From Alphaproteobacteria bacterium (GTDB lineage Bacteria > Pseudomonadota > Alphaproteobacteria > Ferrovibrionales > Ferrovibrionaceae), in contig JAGXRD010000064.1 of assembly GCA_018336035.1 (NCBI GenBank), positions 1 to 32,445 on the forward strand: a DNA stretch of 32,445 nucleotides, read 5' to 3'. Below the pieces are notes generated by a model. It worked only from the letters and a program-made list of their open reading frames with translations, was not told where the DNA came from and did not search any database. Shown in pieces: positions 8,104-17,470 of this stretch (position 1 is the stretch's first letter; every line of letters begins with the position of its first letter). A program made the position numbers and the translations under genes.

Positions 8104-8757
8104 ATGGCAAGCAAGGCGAAATTCCTGTTCGACGTTCCCTTCGATGGCAGCCGCCCGAAGGTGGAGCGGAATTACGCGCCCAAAGCGCCGCCGCCGAAAT
8201 TCTCTGCCGAGGAGATCGATGCCGCCAAGGCCGCCGCCTTCGCCGAAGGCGAAGCAGCCGGTCGCGAAGCCGCCTATGGCGATCATCAGCGCAACCTGGA
8301 ACAGGCGCTGCACAGCATCGCGCAGCAGCTGGCGGGCATTGCCGCCGGCCAGGAGCATGCCCGTATCGCGGCCAGCGCCGAGGCGACCGAACTGGCCGTG
8401 GCGATCGCGCGCAAGCTGGCGGGCCGGCTGATCGAACGCCAGCCGCTCGACCAGGTCGAGGCGCTGGTGCTGCGCTGCATGGATGACATGCGCGACGAAC
8501 CGCGCCTGGTGATCCGCGCCAACGAAGCCGTCGTGCAGCAGCTGGACGCCAAGATCGACCAGCTGGTGGCGCAATCGGGCTTCGGCGGCAAGGTGGCGCT
8601 GGTGCCAGACGAAACGATGGCGCCGACCGATTGCCGCATCAACTGGGCCGATGGTTCGGCCGAACGGCGCCAGACGGCGCTGGAACACGAAGTCGACCAG
8701 GCGGTCGAGCGATATCTGGCCGGGCTGCAGGCGCAGCTGGCGGAGCCCGGCGAATAG
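8104..8757 (+). CDS. fliH: Flagellar assembly protein FliH (FlbE-like)
   Basis: FliH is the peripheral stalk/regulator of the flagellar export ATPase FliI and links it to the C-ring. The 217-residue product starts with a basic, proline-rich segment (about 1-40). An Ala/Glu-rich helical region follows (EEIDAAKAAAFAEGEAAG), which includes G-x-x-x-G-like spacing (about 57-62). The C-terminal domain (about 90-205) has the FliH/HrpE pattern LAVAIARKLAGRLIE and DCRINWADGSAERR. Its position between fliG and fliN matches flbE of Caulobacter. Its partners FliI and FliJ are encoded about 9 kb away on the other strand. Confidence 0.88.
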   Translation: MASKAKFLFDVPFDGSRPKVERNYAPKAPPPKFSAEEIDAAKAAAFAEGEAAGREAAYGDHQRNLEQALHSIAQQLAGIAAGQEHARIAASAEATELAVAIARKLAGRLIERQPLDQVEALVLRCMDDMRDEPRLVIRANEAVVQQLDAKIDQLVAQSGFGGKVALVPDETMAPTDCRINWADGSAERRQTALEHEVDQAVERYLAGLQAQLAEPGE

Positions 8758-8773
8758 CCGCGGCAGGGAGTGA

Positions 8774-9115
8774 ATGAGTATGGCGGATAGTGACGATCTC
8801 GAACTGAAGGATCTCGGCGGCGGCGCCGGGATGATGGCCGAGGACGATCCCGATGCGGCACGGACCGCGGCGGATCTGCAGGCCGTGTTCGATATTCCGG
8901 TGCATGTCTCGGCCGTGCTCGGCAAGGCCAATATGCAGGTCAGCCAGTTGCTGAAGCTCGGTCGCGGCGCGGTGGTCGAACTCGACCGCAAGGTCGGCGA
9001 GGCGATCGACATCTATGTGAATAACCGCCTAGTGGCACGCGGCGAAGTCGTCGTGGTGGAAGATCGCCTGGGCGTGACAATGACGGAAATTATCAAGGGC
9101 GGTCGTGGCGGCTGA
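8774..9115 (+). CDS. fliN: Flagellar motor switch protein FliN
   Basis: FliN forms the lower rim of the C-ring and helps dock the export ATPase complex. The 113-residue protein has a variable acidic N-terminus (about 1-38) and a complete SpoA domain (about 40-108) with the conserved run from DIPVHVSAVLGK through LLKLGRGAVVELD and DIYVNNRLVARGEVVVVED. Two in-frame ATGs lie close together (8774 and 8780); AGGGAG at 8765-8770 suits the second slightly better. It belongs to the fliF operon. Confidence 0.94.
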   Translation: MSMADSDDLELKDLGGGAGMMAEDDPDAARTAADLQAVFDIPVHVSAVLGKANMQVSQLLKLGRGAVVELDRKVGEAIDIYVNNRLVARGEVVVVEDRLGVTMTEIIKGGRGG

Positions 9116-9143
9116 TGTCGCGCGATCAGACATCGACGTTTTT
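9114..9143 (+). terminator. Possible weak intrinsic terminator or attenuator between fliN and flbD
   Basis: GATGTC (9114-9119) and GACATC (9129-9134) form a 6-bp stem with a 9-base loop, followed by GACG and a run of five T at 9139-9143. It overlaps the fliN stop codon. The stem is short and the T-run is not immediate, so it could at most reduce readthrough into flbD. This would let the regulator be made at a lower level than the structural genes. Confidence 0.35.
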
Positions 9144-9170
9144 GATTAAAGCGGGAAGCTGGGGCGGATT

Positions 9171-10550
9171 ATGCGACTGATCATCTTTGGGACGCTGAAT
9201 GGGCAGATCGGTGCGGCCACCCGCATCGCGCTGCAGCGCGGCGCCAAGGTCATCCAGGTCGAGGATATCGAACAGGGCCTCAACACGCTGCGCAGCGGTC
9301 GCGGCGCTGATCTGGCGATGATCGATGTCAGTCTCGATGTGAAATACCTGGTCGAAAGCCTCAAATCCGAACGCATCAACCTGCCCGTCGTCGCCTGCGG
9401 CATCGGCAACGATGCGCGCGCCGCCGTGGCGGCGATCCGCGCCGGCGCCAAGGAATATCTGCCGCTGCCGCCGGAAGCCGATCTCATCGCGGCGGTGCTG
9501 GAAGCGGTGGCAGAAGAGAGCCACCAGATGCTGTTCCGCGACCCGGCCATGGGCCAGGTCGTCAAGCTGGCCGAGCAGATCGCCCCGAGTTCCGCTTCGG
9601 TGATGATCACCGGCGAAAGCGGCACCGGTAAGGAAGTGATGGCGCGCTTCATCCACATGAAGTCGCCGCGCTCTGACAAGCCCTTCGTGTCGGTCAACTG
9701 CGCCGCCATCCCGGATACGCTGCTGGAATCCGAGTTGTTCGGCCATGAAAAAGGCGCCTTCACCGGCGCCGTCGCGCGCCGCCTGGGCAAGTTCGAGGAA
9801 GCCAATGGTGGCACGCTGCTGCTCGATGAAATCAGCGAGATGGATGTGCGCCTGCAGGCCAAGCTGCTGCGCGCCATCCAGGAGCGCGAGATCGATCGCA
9901 TCGGCGGCAGCAAGCCGGTCAAGGTCGATATCCGCGTGATCGCCACCTCGAACCGCAACCTGGCCGATGAAGTGGCGCGCGGGACGTTCCGCGAAGATCT
10001 TCTGTTCCGCCTCAATGTGGTGAATATCAAACTGCCGCCGCTGCGCGCGCGGCCGGCCGATATCGAGATGCTGTCGCAGTATTTCGTCAAGAAATATGCC
10101 GCCGCCAACGGCGTGCCCGAGCGCCCGCTGGCGCCGACCACGATCGAGGCACTGCGTCTGGCGCCCTGGCGTGGCAATGTGCGCGAGCTGGAAAACACCA
10201 TGCATCGCGCCGTGCTGCTGGCGCTGGGCTCGCAGATCGAAGTGGCCGATATCCGCCTGCCCGATGGCTCTGCGCTGAGCGACAGCATCAGCCGTGGCGC
10301 GGCGCCGGCCGCCGCCGACCAGGCCTCGGGCGATGCCGCCGGCGCTTCGCCCAATCTGGTCGGGCGCACGGTGGCCGATGTCGAACGCGACCTGATCATC
10401 GACACGCTGAAGCATTGCCTGGGCAACCGCACGCATGCGGCGACCATCCTGGGGATTTCGATCCGCACCTTGCGCAACAAGCTGAAGCAGTATTCCGACG
10501 AAGGCCTGGCCGTTCCTGCGGCCAACGAGGGGTCGCGCGTCCCTGCCTGA
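9171..10550 (+). CDS. flbD: Sigma-54-dependent flagellar regulator FlbD
   Basis: FlbD activates sigma-54 flagellar promoters late in assembly and, in Caulobacter, represses fliF. The 459-residue protein has an N-terminal receiver-like domain (about 1-110) with Asp52 and Lys94 but without the usual pair of acidic residues after beta-1 (it reads FGTLNGQ). The AAA+ domain has Walker A GESGTGKE (148-155), the sigma-54 contact loop GAFTGA (195-200) and Walker B LLLDEIS (216-222). A Fis-type helix-turn-helix follows (about 400-445, with [15 protein letters not shown]). It closes the fliF-fliG-fliH-fliN-flbD series. A small hairpin (CCTGCC/GGCAGG, 10542-10557) overlaps its stop codon. Confidence 0.94.
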   Translation: MRLIIFGTLNGQIGAATRIALQRGAKVIQVEDIEQGLNTLRSGRGADLAMIDVSLDVKYLVESLKSERINLPVVACGIGNDARAAVAAIRAGAKEYLPLPPEADLIAAVLEAVAEESHQMLFRDPAMGQVVKLAEQIAPSSASVMITGESGTGKEVMARFIHMKSPRSDKPFVSVNCAAIPDTLLESELFGHEKGAFTGAVARRLGKFEEANGGTLLLDEISEMDVRLQAKLLRAIQEREIDRIGGSKPVKVDIRVIATSNRNLADEVARGTFREDLLFRLNVVNIKLPPLRARPADIEMLSQYFVKKYAAANGVPERPLAPTTIEALRLAPWRGNVRELENTMHRAVLLALGSQIEVADIRLPDGSALSDSISRGAAPAAADQASGDAAGASPNLVGRTVADVERDLIIDTLKHCLGNRTHAATILGISIRTLRNKLKQYSDEGLAVPAANEGSRVPA

Positions 10551-10582
10551 TGGCAGGCCGCGCGGGTTGAGGAGAAGAGGGT

Positions 10583-12700
10583 ATGGCGGAGAACATGCCG
10601 GCTGACGCTCCGGCCGCCTCGGGAGGCGGTGCTGGCGGCATGTTCAGTCGGCTGCGCATCGGCCAGCATGGCGATATCATGCTCGCCATCGGCATCATGG
10701 GCATCCTGTCGGTGCTCATCCTGCCGATGCCGACCTGGCTGCTCGACGTGTTCCTGGCGCTGTCGATCACCGCGTCCGTGCTGGTGATGATGACCTGCCT
10801 GTTTGTCACCCGTCCGCTCGAATTCTCCAGCTTCCCGACCGTGCTGCTCATCACCACGATGCTGCGGCTGTCGCTCAATCTGGCATCGACCAGACTTATT
10901 CTGGGGCACGGCCATGAAGGCACCGATGCTGCCGGCCATGTGATCGAGGCCTTCGGCCAGTTTGTCATGGGCGGCAACCTGGTCATCGGCATCATCGTCT
11001 TCGCGATCCTGGTGATCGTGAACTTCGTCGTCATCACCAAGGGTTCGGGCCGTATCGCCGAAGTGTCGGCGCGCTTCACCCTCGACGCCATGCCCGGCAA
11101 GCAGATGGCGATCGATGCCGACCTGTCCTCGGGCCTGATCGACGAAGCCACCGCCCGCGTGCGCCGCAAGGAGCTGGAAGACGAGTCCGGCTTCTTCGGT
11201 TCAATGGACGGCGCCTCGAAATTCGTACGCGGCGACGCGGTTGCCGGCCTGCTGATCACCTTCATCAACCTGATCGGCGGCATCCTGATCGGCGTGATCC
11301 AGAACGGCATGCCGTTCAGCGCCGCGCTCAATACCTATTCGATCCTGTCGGTCGGTGACGGCCTGGTGGCGCAGATCCCGGCGCTGATCATCTCGGTCGC
11401 CGCCGGTATCATGGTGTCGAAGGGCGGTGTCACCGGCACCACCGACAAGGCGCTGTCGCGCCAGCTGTCGTCGGTCAAGGGCCTCGGCATGTCGGCCGTA
11501 CTCTCGGCCGCTTTCGCCCTGATCCCGGGCATGCCTTTCATTCCTTTCATGATCCTGGCGCTGGTCACCGGCGGCCTGGCCTATCTGGCCTGGAAGCAGG
11601 AGCAGAAGGTAATCGCCGATGCCTTCATACCGCCGCTGCCCGATGCGCCGCCGCCCAGCCCGCTGGACGAGCCGGTCACCAATGCACTGGTGATGGACGA
11701 TCTGCGGCTGGAACTGGGCTTCAGCCTGCTGCCGCTGATCAACGATGCACGCGGCTACCGCCTGACCGACCAGATCAAGGCGCTGCGTCGCCAGATCGCC
11801 ATTGATATGGGCTTCATCATGCCCAGCGTGCGCATCCTGGACAACATGCAGTTGCCCGGCAACACCTACGTGATCCGCGTCAAGGAAGTGGAAGCGGCCC
11901 GCGGCGAGGTGCGCCCGAACCTGCTGCTGACCATGGATCCGCGCGGCGAACGCATTGCGCTGGCCGGCGAAGAGACCATCGAGCCAACCTTCGGCCTGCC
12001 CGCCATGTGGGTCGACGAGAGCATGCGCGACGAGGCGATGTTCCGCGGCTATACCGTGGTCGATCCCGGCACGGTGATCACCACGCATCTGACCGAAGTG
12101 GTCAAGGACAACATGTCCGATCTGCTCAGCTTCGCCGAGACGCAGAAGCTGATCGACGAGCTGAAGAAGAGCAACGAGAAGCTGGTCACCGAAGTGATTC
12201 CGCAGCGCACCAACGTCAACGGCGTGCAGCGCGTGCTGCAGAACCTGCTCAGCGAGCGCATCTCGATCCGCGATCTGCCCACCATCCTGGAAGCGATCGC
12301 CGAAGCCAGCGGCTACACCCAGAGCATCACCCAGATCACCGAACATGTGCGTTCGCGTCTGGCGCGCCAGATTTCCAATGCCAATGTCAGCCCGGACGGC
12401 TTCATCCCGCTGGTGACGCTGTCGCCGCAATGGGAGCAGAACTTCGCCGAGGCGCTGGTCGGCCAGGGCGAGGATCGCCAGCTCAGCATGCAGCCGTCGC
12501 GCCTGCAGGAATTCATCACCCAGGTCCGCCAGACCTTCGAGCGTCTGGCCGCCGAGGGCCATATGCCGGTGCTGCTGACCAGCCCAACGGCGCGGCCCTA
12601 TGTGCGGTCGATCATCGAACGCTTCCGGCCGGCCACCGTTGTGATGTCGCAACAGGAAATCCATCCGAAGGCCAAGCTTCGGACGGTTGCGCAGATCTGA
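10583..12700 (+). CDS. flhA: Flagellar export gate protein FlhA
   Basis: FlhA is the large membrane component of the flagellar type III export gate and the docking site for substrates and chaperones. The 705-residue product has an N-terminal membrane domain (about eight hydrophobic helices between residues 30 and 330). It carries the FHIPEP-family signature RFTLDAMPGKQMAIDAD (164-180) in the large cytoplasmic loop. The soluble C-terminal domain (about 360-705) ends in the conserved RPYVRSIIERFRP region. GAGGAGAAGAGG precedes the ATG. It follows flbD by 32 bases. FlhB, FliP, FliQ and FliR are not in this window. Confidence 0.97.
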   Translation: MAENMPADAPAASGGGAGGMFSRLRIGQHGDIMLAIGIMGILSVLILPMPTWLLDVFLALSITASVLVMMTCLFVTRPLEFSSFPTVLLITTMLRLSLNLASTRLILGHGHEGTDAAGHVIEAFGQFVMGGNLVIGIIVFAILVIVNFVVITKGSGRIAEVSARFTLDAMPGKQMAIDADLSSGLIDEATARVRRKELEDESGFFGSMDGASKFVRGDAVAGLLITFINLIGGILIGVIQNGMPFSAALNTYSILSVGDGLVAQIPALIISVAAGIMVSKGGVTGTTDKALSRQLSSVKGLGMSAVLSAAFALIPGMPFIPFMILALVTGGLAYLAWKQEQKVIADAFIPPLPDAPPPSPLDEPVTNALVMDDLRLELGFSLLPLINDARGYRLTDQIKALRRQIAIDMGFIMPSVRILDNMQLPGNTYVIRVKEVEAARGEVRPNLLLTMDPRGERIALAGEETIEPTFGLPAMWVDESMRDEAMFRGYTVVDPGTVITTHLTEVVKDNMSDLLSFAETQKLIDELKKSNEKLVTEVIPQRTNVNGVQRVLQNLLSERISIRDLPTILEAIAEASGYTQSITQITEHVRSRLARQISNANVSPDGFIPLVTLSPQWEQNFAEALVGQGEDRQLSMQPSRLQEFITQVRQTFERLAAEGHMPVLLTSPTARPYVRSIIERFRPATVVMSQQEIHPKAKLRTVAQI

Positions 12701-12714
12701 GGATGGGCTGACAG

Positions 12715-13794
12715 ATGCGGCTCAAGACCTTCCAGGCTGAAACGATGACCGAGGCGATGGACCTCGTGCGCCAGGCTCTGGGCGACGAGGCGATCATCGT
12801 CTCCACCTATACGCACCGCAACGGCGGCGGCGTCGAGATCACCGCCGCCATCGAACAGGCCAGCGAAGACGATTTCGCCACACCGGAAGCACAGGCGCTG
12901 CGCTACGGCCAGGGCAATGGCCGGTTGTTCGTGCCCGATGAAGATTTTACCAGCCACGACGACCTGCAGCAGGCCGGCGACCTGATCCTCGGGGCGCTCA
13001 GCTGGCATGGCGTGCCGGCCCGCGTGGCCGAACGGCTGGCGCAGGCCGCGATGCGCGTCGGCCTCGACGATGCGGTTGGCGCGCTGGCCGAGGCGCTGGA
13101 CGAAACCTATCGCTTTCCGGGGCTCAGCACCGACAACCGGCCGCTGATCCTGATCGGCCCGCCCGGCGCCGGCAAGACCGTGGTGGCGGCGAAACTGGCT
13201 GCGCGCTGCGTGATGGAACGCCGCGCCGTGCAGGTGATCTCCACCGATGTCAGCCGTGCGGCGGCCGGTGAGCAGCTCTCGGCGCTGTGCCGCGTGATGA
13301 GCGCGCCCTTCATCGAAGCCGCCGATGCCCGCGAATTGCAATATGCCGTGGGCCAGACACCCGATGCGGCCAAACTGATCATCGACACTGCCGGCGTGAA
13401 TCTGCATGACGCGACCGAGCGCAAGGCGCTCAAGGCGCTGATCCAGGCCAGCGGCGCCGAGCCGGTCGCCGTGCTGGCCGCCGGCACCGATGCCGTCGAA
13501 TGCGGCGAGATCGCCGCGCAGGCTGTCGCCCTGGGCGCGCGTCGTTATGTCGGCACGCGGCTCGATGCGGCGCGCCGGCTCGGCGCGCTGGTCGCCGCCG
13601 CCGATCTCGGCGGACTTGCGTTTGCCGATGTCAGCACCAGTTCCTTCATCGGCAAGGGCTTTGAACGCTGCGATCCGCTCAGCCTGGCGCATCGCCTGCT
13701 GGCCGATCCCGATGCGCGCAGCCCTGCTGTCGATCCTGCCGAAGACATGTCATACTTCTCCCCGAAACCCGCTGCCATGAAGGCCGCTGAATGA
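12715..13794 (+). CDS. flhF: Flagellar biosynthesis SRP-type GTPase FlhF
   Basis: FlhF is an SRP-family GTPase that sets where, and with FlhG how many, flagella are built. The 359-residue protein begins with the FlhF-typical MRLKTFQAETMTEAM. It has the B-domain linker (about 45-85), an N-domain (about 85-135) and a G-domain with P-loop GPPGAGKT (148-155), DTAG (224-227) and a C-terminal LDAARRLGALVAAA segment. Two motifs differ from the usual form: the DTYRIAA region reads DVSRAAA, and the G4 TKLD motif reads TRLD. This may weaken or alter GTP recognition. Its stop overlaps the flhG start by four bases, so the two are translationally coupled. Confidence 0.92.
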   Translation: MRLKTFQAETMTEAMDLVRQALGDEAIIVSTYTHRNGGGVEITAAIEQASEDDFATPEAQALRYGQGNGRLFVPDEDFTSHDDLQQAGDLILGALSWHGVPARVAERLAQAAMRVGLDDAVGALAEALDETYRFPGLSTDNRPLILIGPPGAGKTVVAAKLAARCVMERRAVQVISTDVSRAAAGEQLSALCRVMSAPFIEAADARELQYAVGQTPDAAKLIIDTAGVNLHDATERKALKALIQASGAEPVAVLAAGTDAVECGEIAAQAVALGARRYVGTRLDAARRLGALVAAADLGGLAFADVSTSSFIGKGFERCDPLSLAHRLLADPDARSPAVDPAEDMSYFSPKPAAMKAAE

Positions 13795-14624
13795 CCGTGA
13801 TGACCATGACGCCGACTCCGCCGTCCTCTCCTGCTCGCCCGGTCCGTCATCCCGCCGCCGCGGTGCGACAGCCCAATGTCATCGCCGTTGCCTCGGGCAA
13901 GGGCGGTGTCGGCAAGACCTGGCTTTCGGTCACGCTGGCGCACACCTTCGCGCGCCAGGGCCAGCGCGTGCTGCTGTTCGATGGCGATATCGGCCTCGCC
14001 AACGTGGACATCCAGCTCGGCCTGATGCCCGACCGCGATCTCGGCAGCGTGATTGCCGGCCGCTTCAGCTTGGCCGATGCGATCATGCCCTCGGAAGCCG
14101 GCTTCGACATTATTGCAGGTAAATCGGGTTCGGCCTCGCTCGCTACGCTGGATCAGCCTGCCATGAGCCACGTGCGCGACGAACTGATGCAGCTGGCGAA
14201 AAGCTATGACCGCGTCATCATCGATCTCGGCGCCGGTGTCGATTCGGTGGTGCGCACCTTCTCGGCGGTTGCCGGCATTACGCTGGTCGTCACCAACGAC
14301 GAGCCGACTGCGCTGACCGATGCCTATGCCTATATCAAGCTGACCCGCATGGCTGACCGCAACGCCGATGTGCGCGTGGTGATCAACATCGCGCCGACGA
14401 CGCGCGAAGGCGAACGCACTTACGCGAAGCTGAACAAGGCGGCGGAGAATTTCCTGAAATACTCGCCGCCGCTGGCCGGCGTGATCCGCCGCGACGACAA
14501 GGTGCGCGATGCGATCCGCAACCAGGTGCCGCTGCTGACCCGTCATCCGATGTGCGAAGCCGCCGAGGATGTCGAGGGCGTGATGAACAACCTGCTGCGC
14601 GCGCCCGTCGCGATGCAGCCCTGA
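13791..14624 (+). CDS. flhG: MinD-like ATPase FlhG/FleN
   Basis: FlhG is a MinD/ParA-type ATPase that limits flagellar number and acts on FlhF. The 277-residue product has the deviant Walker A KGGVGKTW (37-44), the switch I region FDGDIGLANVDIQLG (about 64-78) and a conserved IIDLGAG Walker B-like segment (about 145-151). The DQAxxLR-type helix that stimulates FlhF GTPase in Pseudomonas and Vibrio proteins is not visible in the Pro/Ala-rich first 28 residues. The C-terminus is short and lacks an obvious membrane-targeting amphipathic helix. ATG 13791 overlaps the end of flhF. Confidence 0.9.
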   Translation: MTVMTMTPTPPSSPARPVRHPAAAVRQPNVIAVASGKGGVGKTWLSVTLAHTFARQGQRVLLFDGDIGLANVDIQLGLMPDRDLGSVIAGRFSLADAIMPSEAGFDIIAGKSGSASLATLDQPAMSHVRDELMQLAKSYDRVIIDLGAGVDSVVRTFSAVAGITLVVTNDEPTALTDAYAYIKLTRMADRNADVRVVINIAPTTREGERTYAKLNKAAENFLKYSPPLAGVIRRDDKVRDAIRNQVPLLTRHPMCEAAEDVEGVMNNLLRAPVAMQP

Positions 14625-14651
14625 TCGTATCGTAGCGGGGCGGAGAGGCGC

Positions 14652-16499
14652 GTGAGCGATCTCGGCCCCCTTGTGCCCAAGCCGGTGGTCAGCACCGGCA
14701 GCACGCCTGTCACTTCCACACCTGCACCCACCACGTCCACGCCGGCTTCGGCGCCGGGCGGCGGCACGCCTCCGCCAACACAGCAACCGGCGGCCTCTCC
14801 CACCACCGTGCTGCAGGGCGATGCCGCCGAGATCGCCGCCAGCGCGCGTGAACTGGCGCGCGGCGGCCAGATTTCGGCGCAGGTGGTGGCGCGCGACGCC
14901 GCGGCTTTACTGGTGCGCACGGCGGCCGGCAATACGCTGGCGCTGACCAATCTGGCGCAGGCATTCGAGCAGGCCAATCTCGCCACGCTGAATGCGGCGA
15001 TCAAGCTGCAGCTCAATCCGGCCAATCCGCAGCAGGCCACCGTGCTCAGCGTCAACAACACGGCACTGCCGTTGCCGATGCCGGCGCAGGCCATGCCACC
15101 GACGGCAGCCCAGCTCGCGCTCGCCACCTCGCCGCCGCAACAGGCGCCGGCCGGCGCGGCGCCGGTGTTGCCGCAGGCCGGCCAGACCCTGCAGGCCGTG
15201 CTGTTGACGCCGGCGTCGACAGCGGGTGCGACCGCCTTGCCGGCCGGCAGTCAGATGCAGGTGATTGTGCAGAGTGTGACGCTGCCCAATGCCACGCCGG
15301 CCCCAGCTGTCATGCCGGCTGCCACACCGGCCGCACAGCCGGGAACGCCCACATCCGGCGCGCCGCCGCAACTTCCAACCTCTGGTGCGCCGCAGGCTGC
15401 AATTCCGCAGGGTGCATCGCTCCCCGCTGCGGCAGCATCCGCGCCGCCGGCTCAGTCGACTGTGACGGCGCCGAGCTTGCCGACGCTTCCTCAGGGCGTC
15501 GCCACACCATCGGTACAGGCGCCGGTGCAGGCATCCGTGCCGCCTGCCGCAACACCGGCCGGTTTGCCGCAGGCCGCAACGGCGCTGCCCGTGCAGGCGC
15601 TCGCCGCGCAGGCTGCAGCGGCAACAAAGGCGGCCGTCACCGGCATCGTCACCGGCATTGTCACGGGCCAGACCCAGACCGGCCAGGTGACGGTCTCGAC
15701 GCCGCAGGGCGTGCTGGCGCTCAACCTGCCGCAGCCTTTGCCGCCCGGCACGCAGATCGCTTTCGAACTCGGCACCATCACGCGACCGCCGGCGACAACA
15801 CCGACGCAGCTGACGCCGGCGCCGCTCGGCGGCGTGCTGGCGCGGCTGCAGGATGGCTGGCCCAACCTGCAGGCCACGCTGGATGCCATTCGCACGGCCG
15901 ATCCCGCACTGGCGCAGCGACTGCAGACCGAATTGCTGCCGCAGCCGAATGCGCGTCTGGCCTCCACCGCCCTGCAGTTCATCGCCGCGGCGGCCGTGGG
16001 CAATGCGCAGGCCTGGCTCGGTTCGGAGGCGGTGCGCAGGCTAGAGCAGAGCGGCAAGGGTGAGCTGCTCAAGAAACTGGACGACGATTTCCGCGATCTC
16101 GGCAAGCTCAACCAGCGCCAGGGCGACAATGACTGGCAGGCGCTGGTGATGCCGATGATGATCGGCGGCCGGGTCGAGCCGATCCAGATTTTCATGCGCC
16201 GGCGCAAGGATCCGAAGAAGCAGCAGAAGCAGACCCGTTTCATCATCGATTTCGATCTGGAACACACCGGCCCGATCCAGTTCGACGGCTTCGTCGGCAC
16301 CAAGCAGCTCGACCTGATCCTGCGCAGCGAAACCGAATTCGGCCCCGCCTTCCGCGTCGATGTGATGGCGATCTTCGAGGAAGCGCTGGCGATCACCGGC
16401 ATGGTCGGCTCGCTGCGCTTCCATGACCGGGAAAAGCCGCTGCCCTGGCCGAGCCCGGAACTCGACAGTCGCGGCCCCAGCACCGAAATCAAGGCGTGA
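14652..16499 (+). CDS. Proline/alanine-rich FliK-like protein, probably flagellar
   Basis: A 615-residue product starting at GTG 14652 with GGAGAGG just upstream. A Pro/Thr/Ala-rich leader (1-50) is followed by a conserved-looking helical domain (about 52-125) with VVARDAAALLVRTAAGNTLAL. Next comes a long Ala/Pro/Gln low-complexity region (about 130-335). The segment around 335-375 (GVLALNLPQPLPPGTQIAFEL) resembles the beta-rich LPxG motif of divergent FliK proteins. The C-terminal domain (about 500-600) contains FIIDFDLEHTGPIQFDGFVG. This architecture resembles a divergent FliK, and the position right after flhG supports a flagellar role. It lacks the canonical LDPxxLGxVEV motif, so the call is inferential. 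Confidence 0.65.
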   Translation: MSDLGPLVPKPVVSTGSTPVTSTPAPTTSTPASAPGGGTPPPTQQPAASPTTVLQGDAAEIAASARELARGGQISAQVVARDAAALLVRTAAGNTLALTNLAQAFEQANLATLNAAIKLQLNPANPQQATVLSVNNTALPLPMPAQAMPPTAAQLALATSPPQQAPAGAAPVLPQAGQTLQAVLLTPASTAGATALPAGSQMQVIVQSVTLPNATPAPAVMPAATPAAQPGTPTSGAPPQLPTSGAPQAAIPQGASLPAAAASAPPAQSTVTAPSLPTLPQGVATPSVQAPVQASVPPAATPAGLPQAATALPVQALAAQAAAATKAAVTGIVTGIVTGQTQTGQVTVSTPQGVLALNLPQPLPPGTQIAFELGTITRPPATTPTQLTPAPLGGVLARLQDGWPNLQATLDAIRTADPALAQRLQTELLPQPNARLASTALQFIAAAAVGNAQAWLGSEAVRRLEQSGKGELLKKLDDDFRDLGKLNQRQGDNDWQALVMPMMIGGRVEPIQIFMRRRKDPKKQQKQTRFIIDFDLEHTGPIQFDGFVGTKQLDLILRSETEFGPAFRVDVMAIFEEALAITGMVGSLRFHDREKPLPWPSPELDSRGPSTEIKA

Positions 16500-16566
16500 T
16501 CAGTTCGCAAGTTGCGGATAGCACGATGTGCAATCTGCGCGTCAGATCGCGTCTCGGGAGATGTGA

Positions 16567-17466
16567 ATGACCGCGCGTGTCTGGCTGCTGCTGATGGCCC
16601 TGTCGATCCTGTGGGGCGGCTCGTTCTTTTTCATCGGCGTCGCCGTGCAGGCATTGCCGCCTTTCACCATCGTCGCCGCCCGTGTCGGGCTGGCCATGCT
16701 GGTGCTGCTGGTGGTGTTGCGCGCGATGCGGATCGAGCTGCCGCGCGGCGGCGCGCTCTGGCTGGCCTTTATTGGCCTCGGCCTGCTGAACAACGTGATT
16801 CCCTTCACGCTGTTTGTCTGGGCACAGGCGCAGATCCCGAGCGGGCTGGCCTCGATCCTGAATGCCACCACGCCGATCTCGACCGTGCTAGTGGCGCATG
16901 CCTTCACCACAGACGAGAAGCTGACACCGAACCGCATGCTCGGCGTGCTGCTGGGATTTGCCGGCGTCGCCGTCATGCTGGGGCCCGATTTACTGGCTGG
17001 CCTTGGGGATAACCTGCTGGCGCAGGGCGCCTGCCTGCTCGCCACGCTGTCCTATGCCTGCGCCGGCGTCTATGGCCGCCGTTTCCGGCAGCTCGGCATT
17101 GCGCCAATGGTGACGGCGGCCGGGCAGTTCATTGTCTCCACTGCGCTGATGCTGCCGCTGGCGCTGCTGGTCGAACAGCCCTGGCGACTGCCATTCCCTG
17201 GCTGGCCGGCGGTGGCGGCCGTGGTCGGCCTCGCCGTGGTGTCGACGGCGCTGGCCTATGTGATCTATTTCCGCATTATGAGCGCTGCCGGCAGCAACGT
17301 GAATCTGGTGACGCTGCTGGTGCCGGTCAGTGCGATCCTGCTCGGCGTGCTGGTGCTGGGAGAAACGCTGCTGCCGCGACATCTCGCGGGCTTCGGCGTG
17401 ATCGCACTCGGCCTTGCTGCCATCGATGGGCGGCTGCTGGCACGGCTGCGTCAAAAGCAGGCCTGA
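16567..17466 (+). CDS. DMT-family (EamA) transporter
   Basis: A 299-residue inner-membrane protein with ten predicted hydrophobic helices arranged as two EamA repeats (about 1-140 and 150-295). The first helix contains the family's WGGSFFFIGVA, and the second repeat ends with a short basic tail. Family members export amino acids, metabolites or drugs; the substrate cannot be read from the sequence. CGGGAGATGTGA precedes the ATG. It sits between flagellar genes and ends four bases from the convergent fliJ, so it is probably an unrelated insertion into the locus. Confidence 0.9.
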   Translation: MTARVWLLLMALSILWGGSFFFIGVAVQALPPFTIVAARVGLAMLVLLVVLRAMRIELPRGGALWLAFIGLGLLNNVIPFTLFVWAQAQIPSGLASILNATTPISTVLVAHAFTTDEKLTPNRMLGVLLGFAGVAVMLGPDLLAGLGDNLLAQGACLLATLSYACAGVYGRRFRQLGIAPMVTAAGQFIVSTALMLPLALLVEQPWRLPFPGWPAVAAVVGLAVVSTALAYVIYFRIMSAAGSNVNLVTLLVPVSAILLGVLVLGETLLPRHLAGFGVIALGLAAIDGRLLARLRQKQA

Positions 17467-17470
17467 GCGG

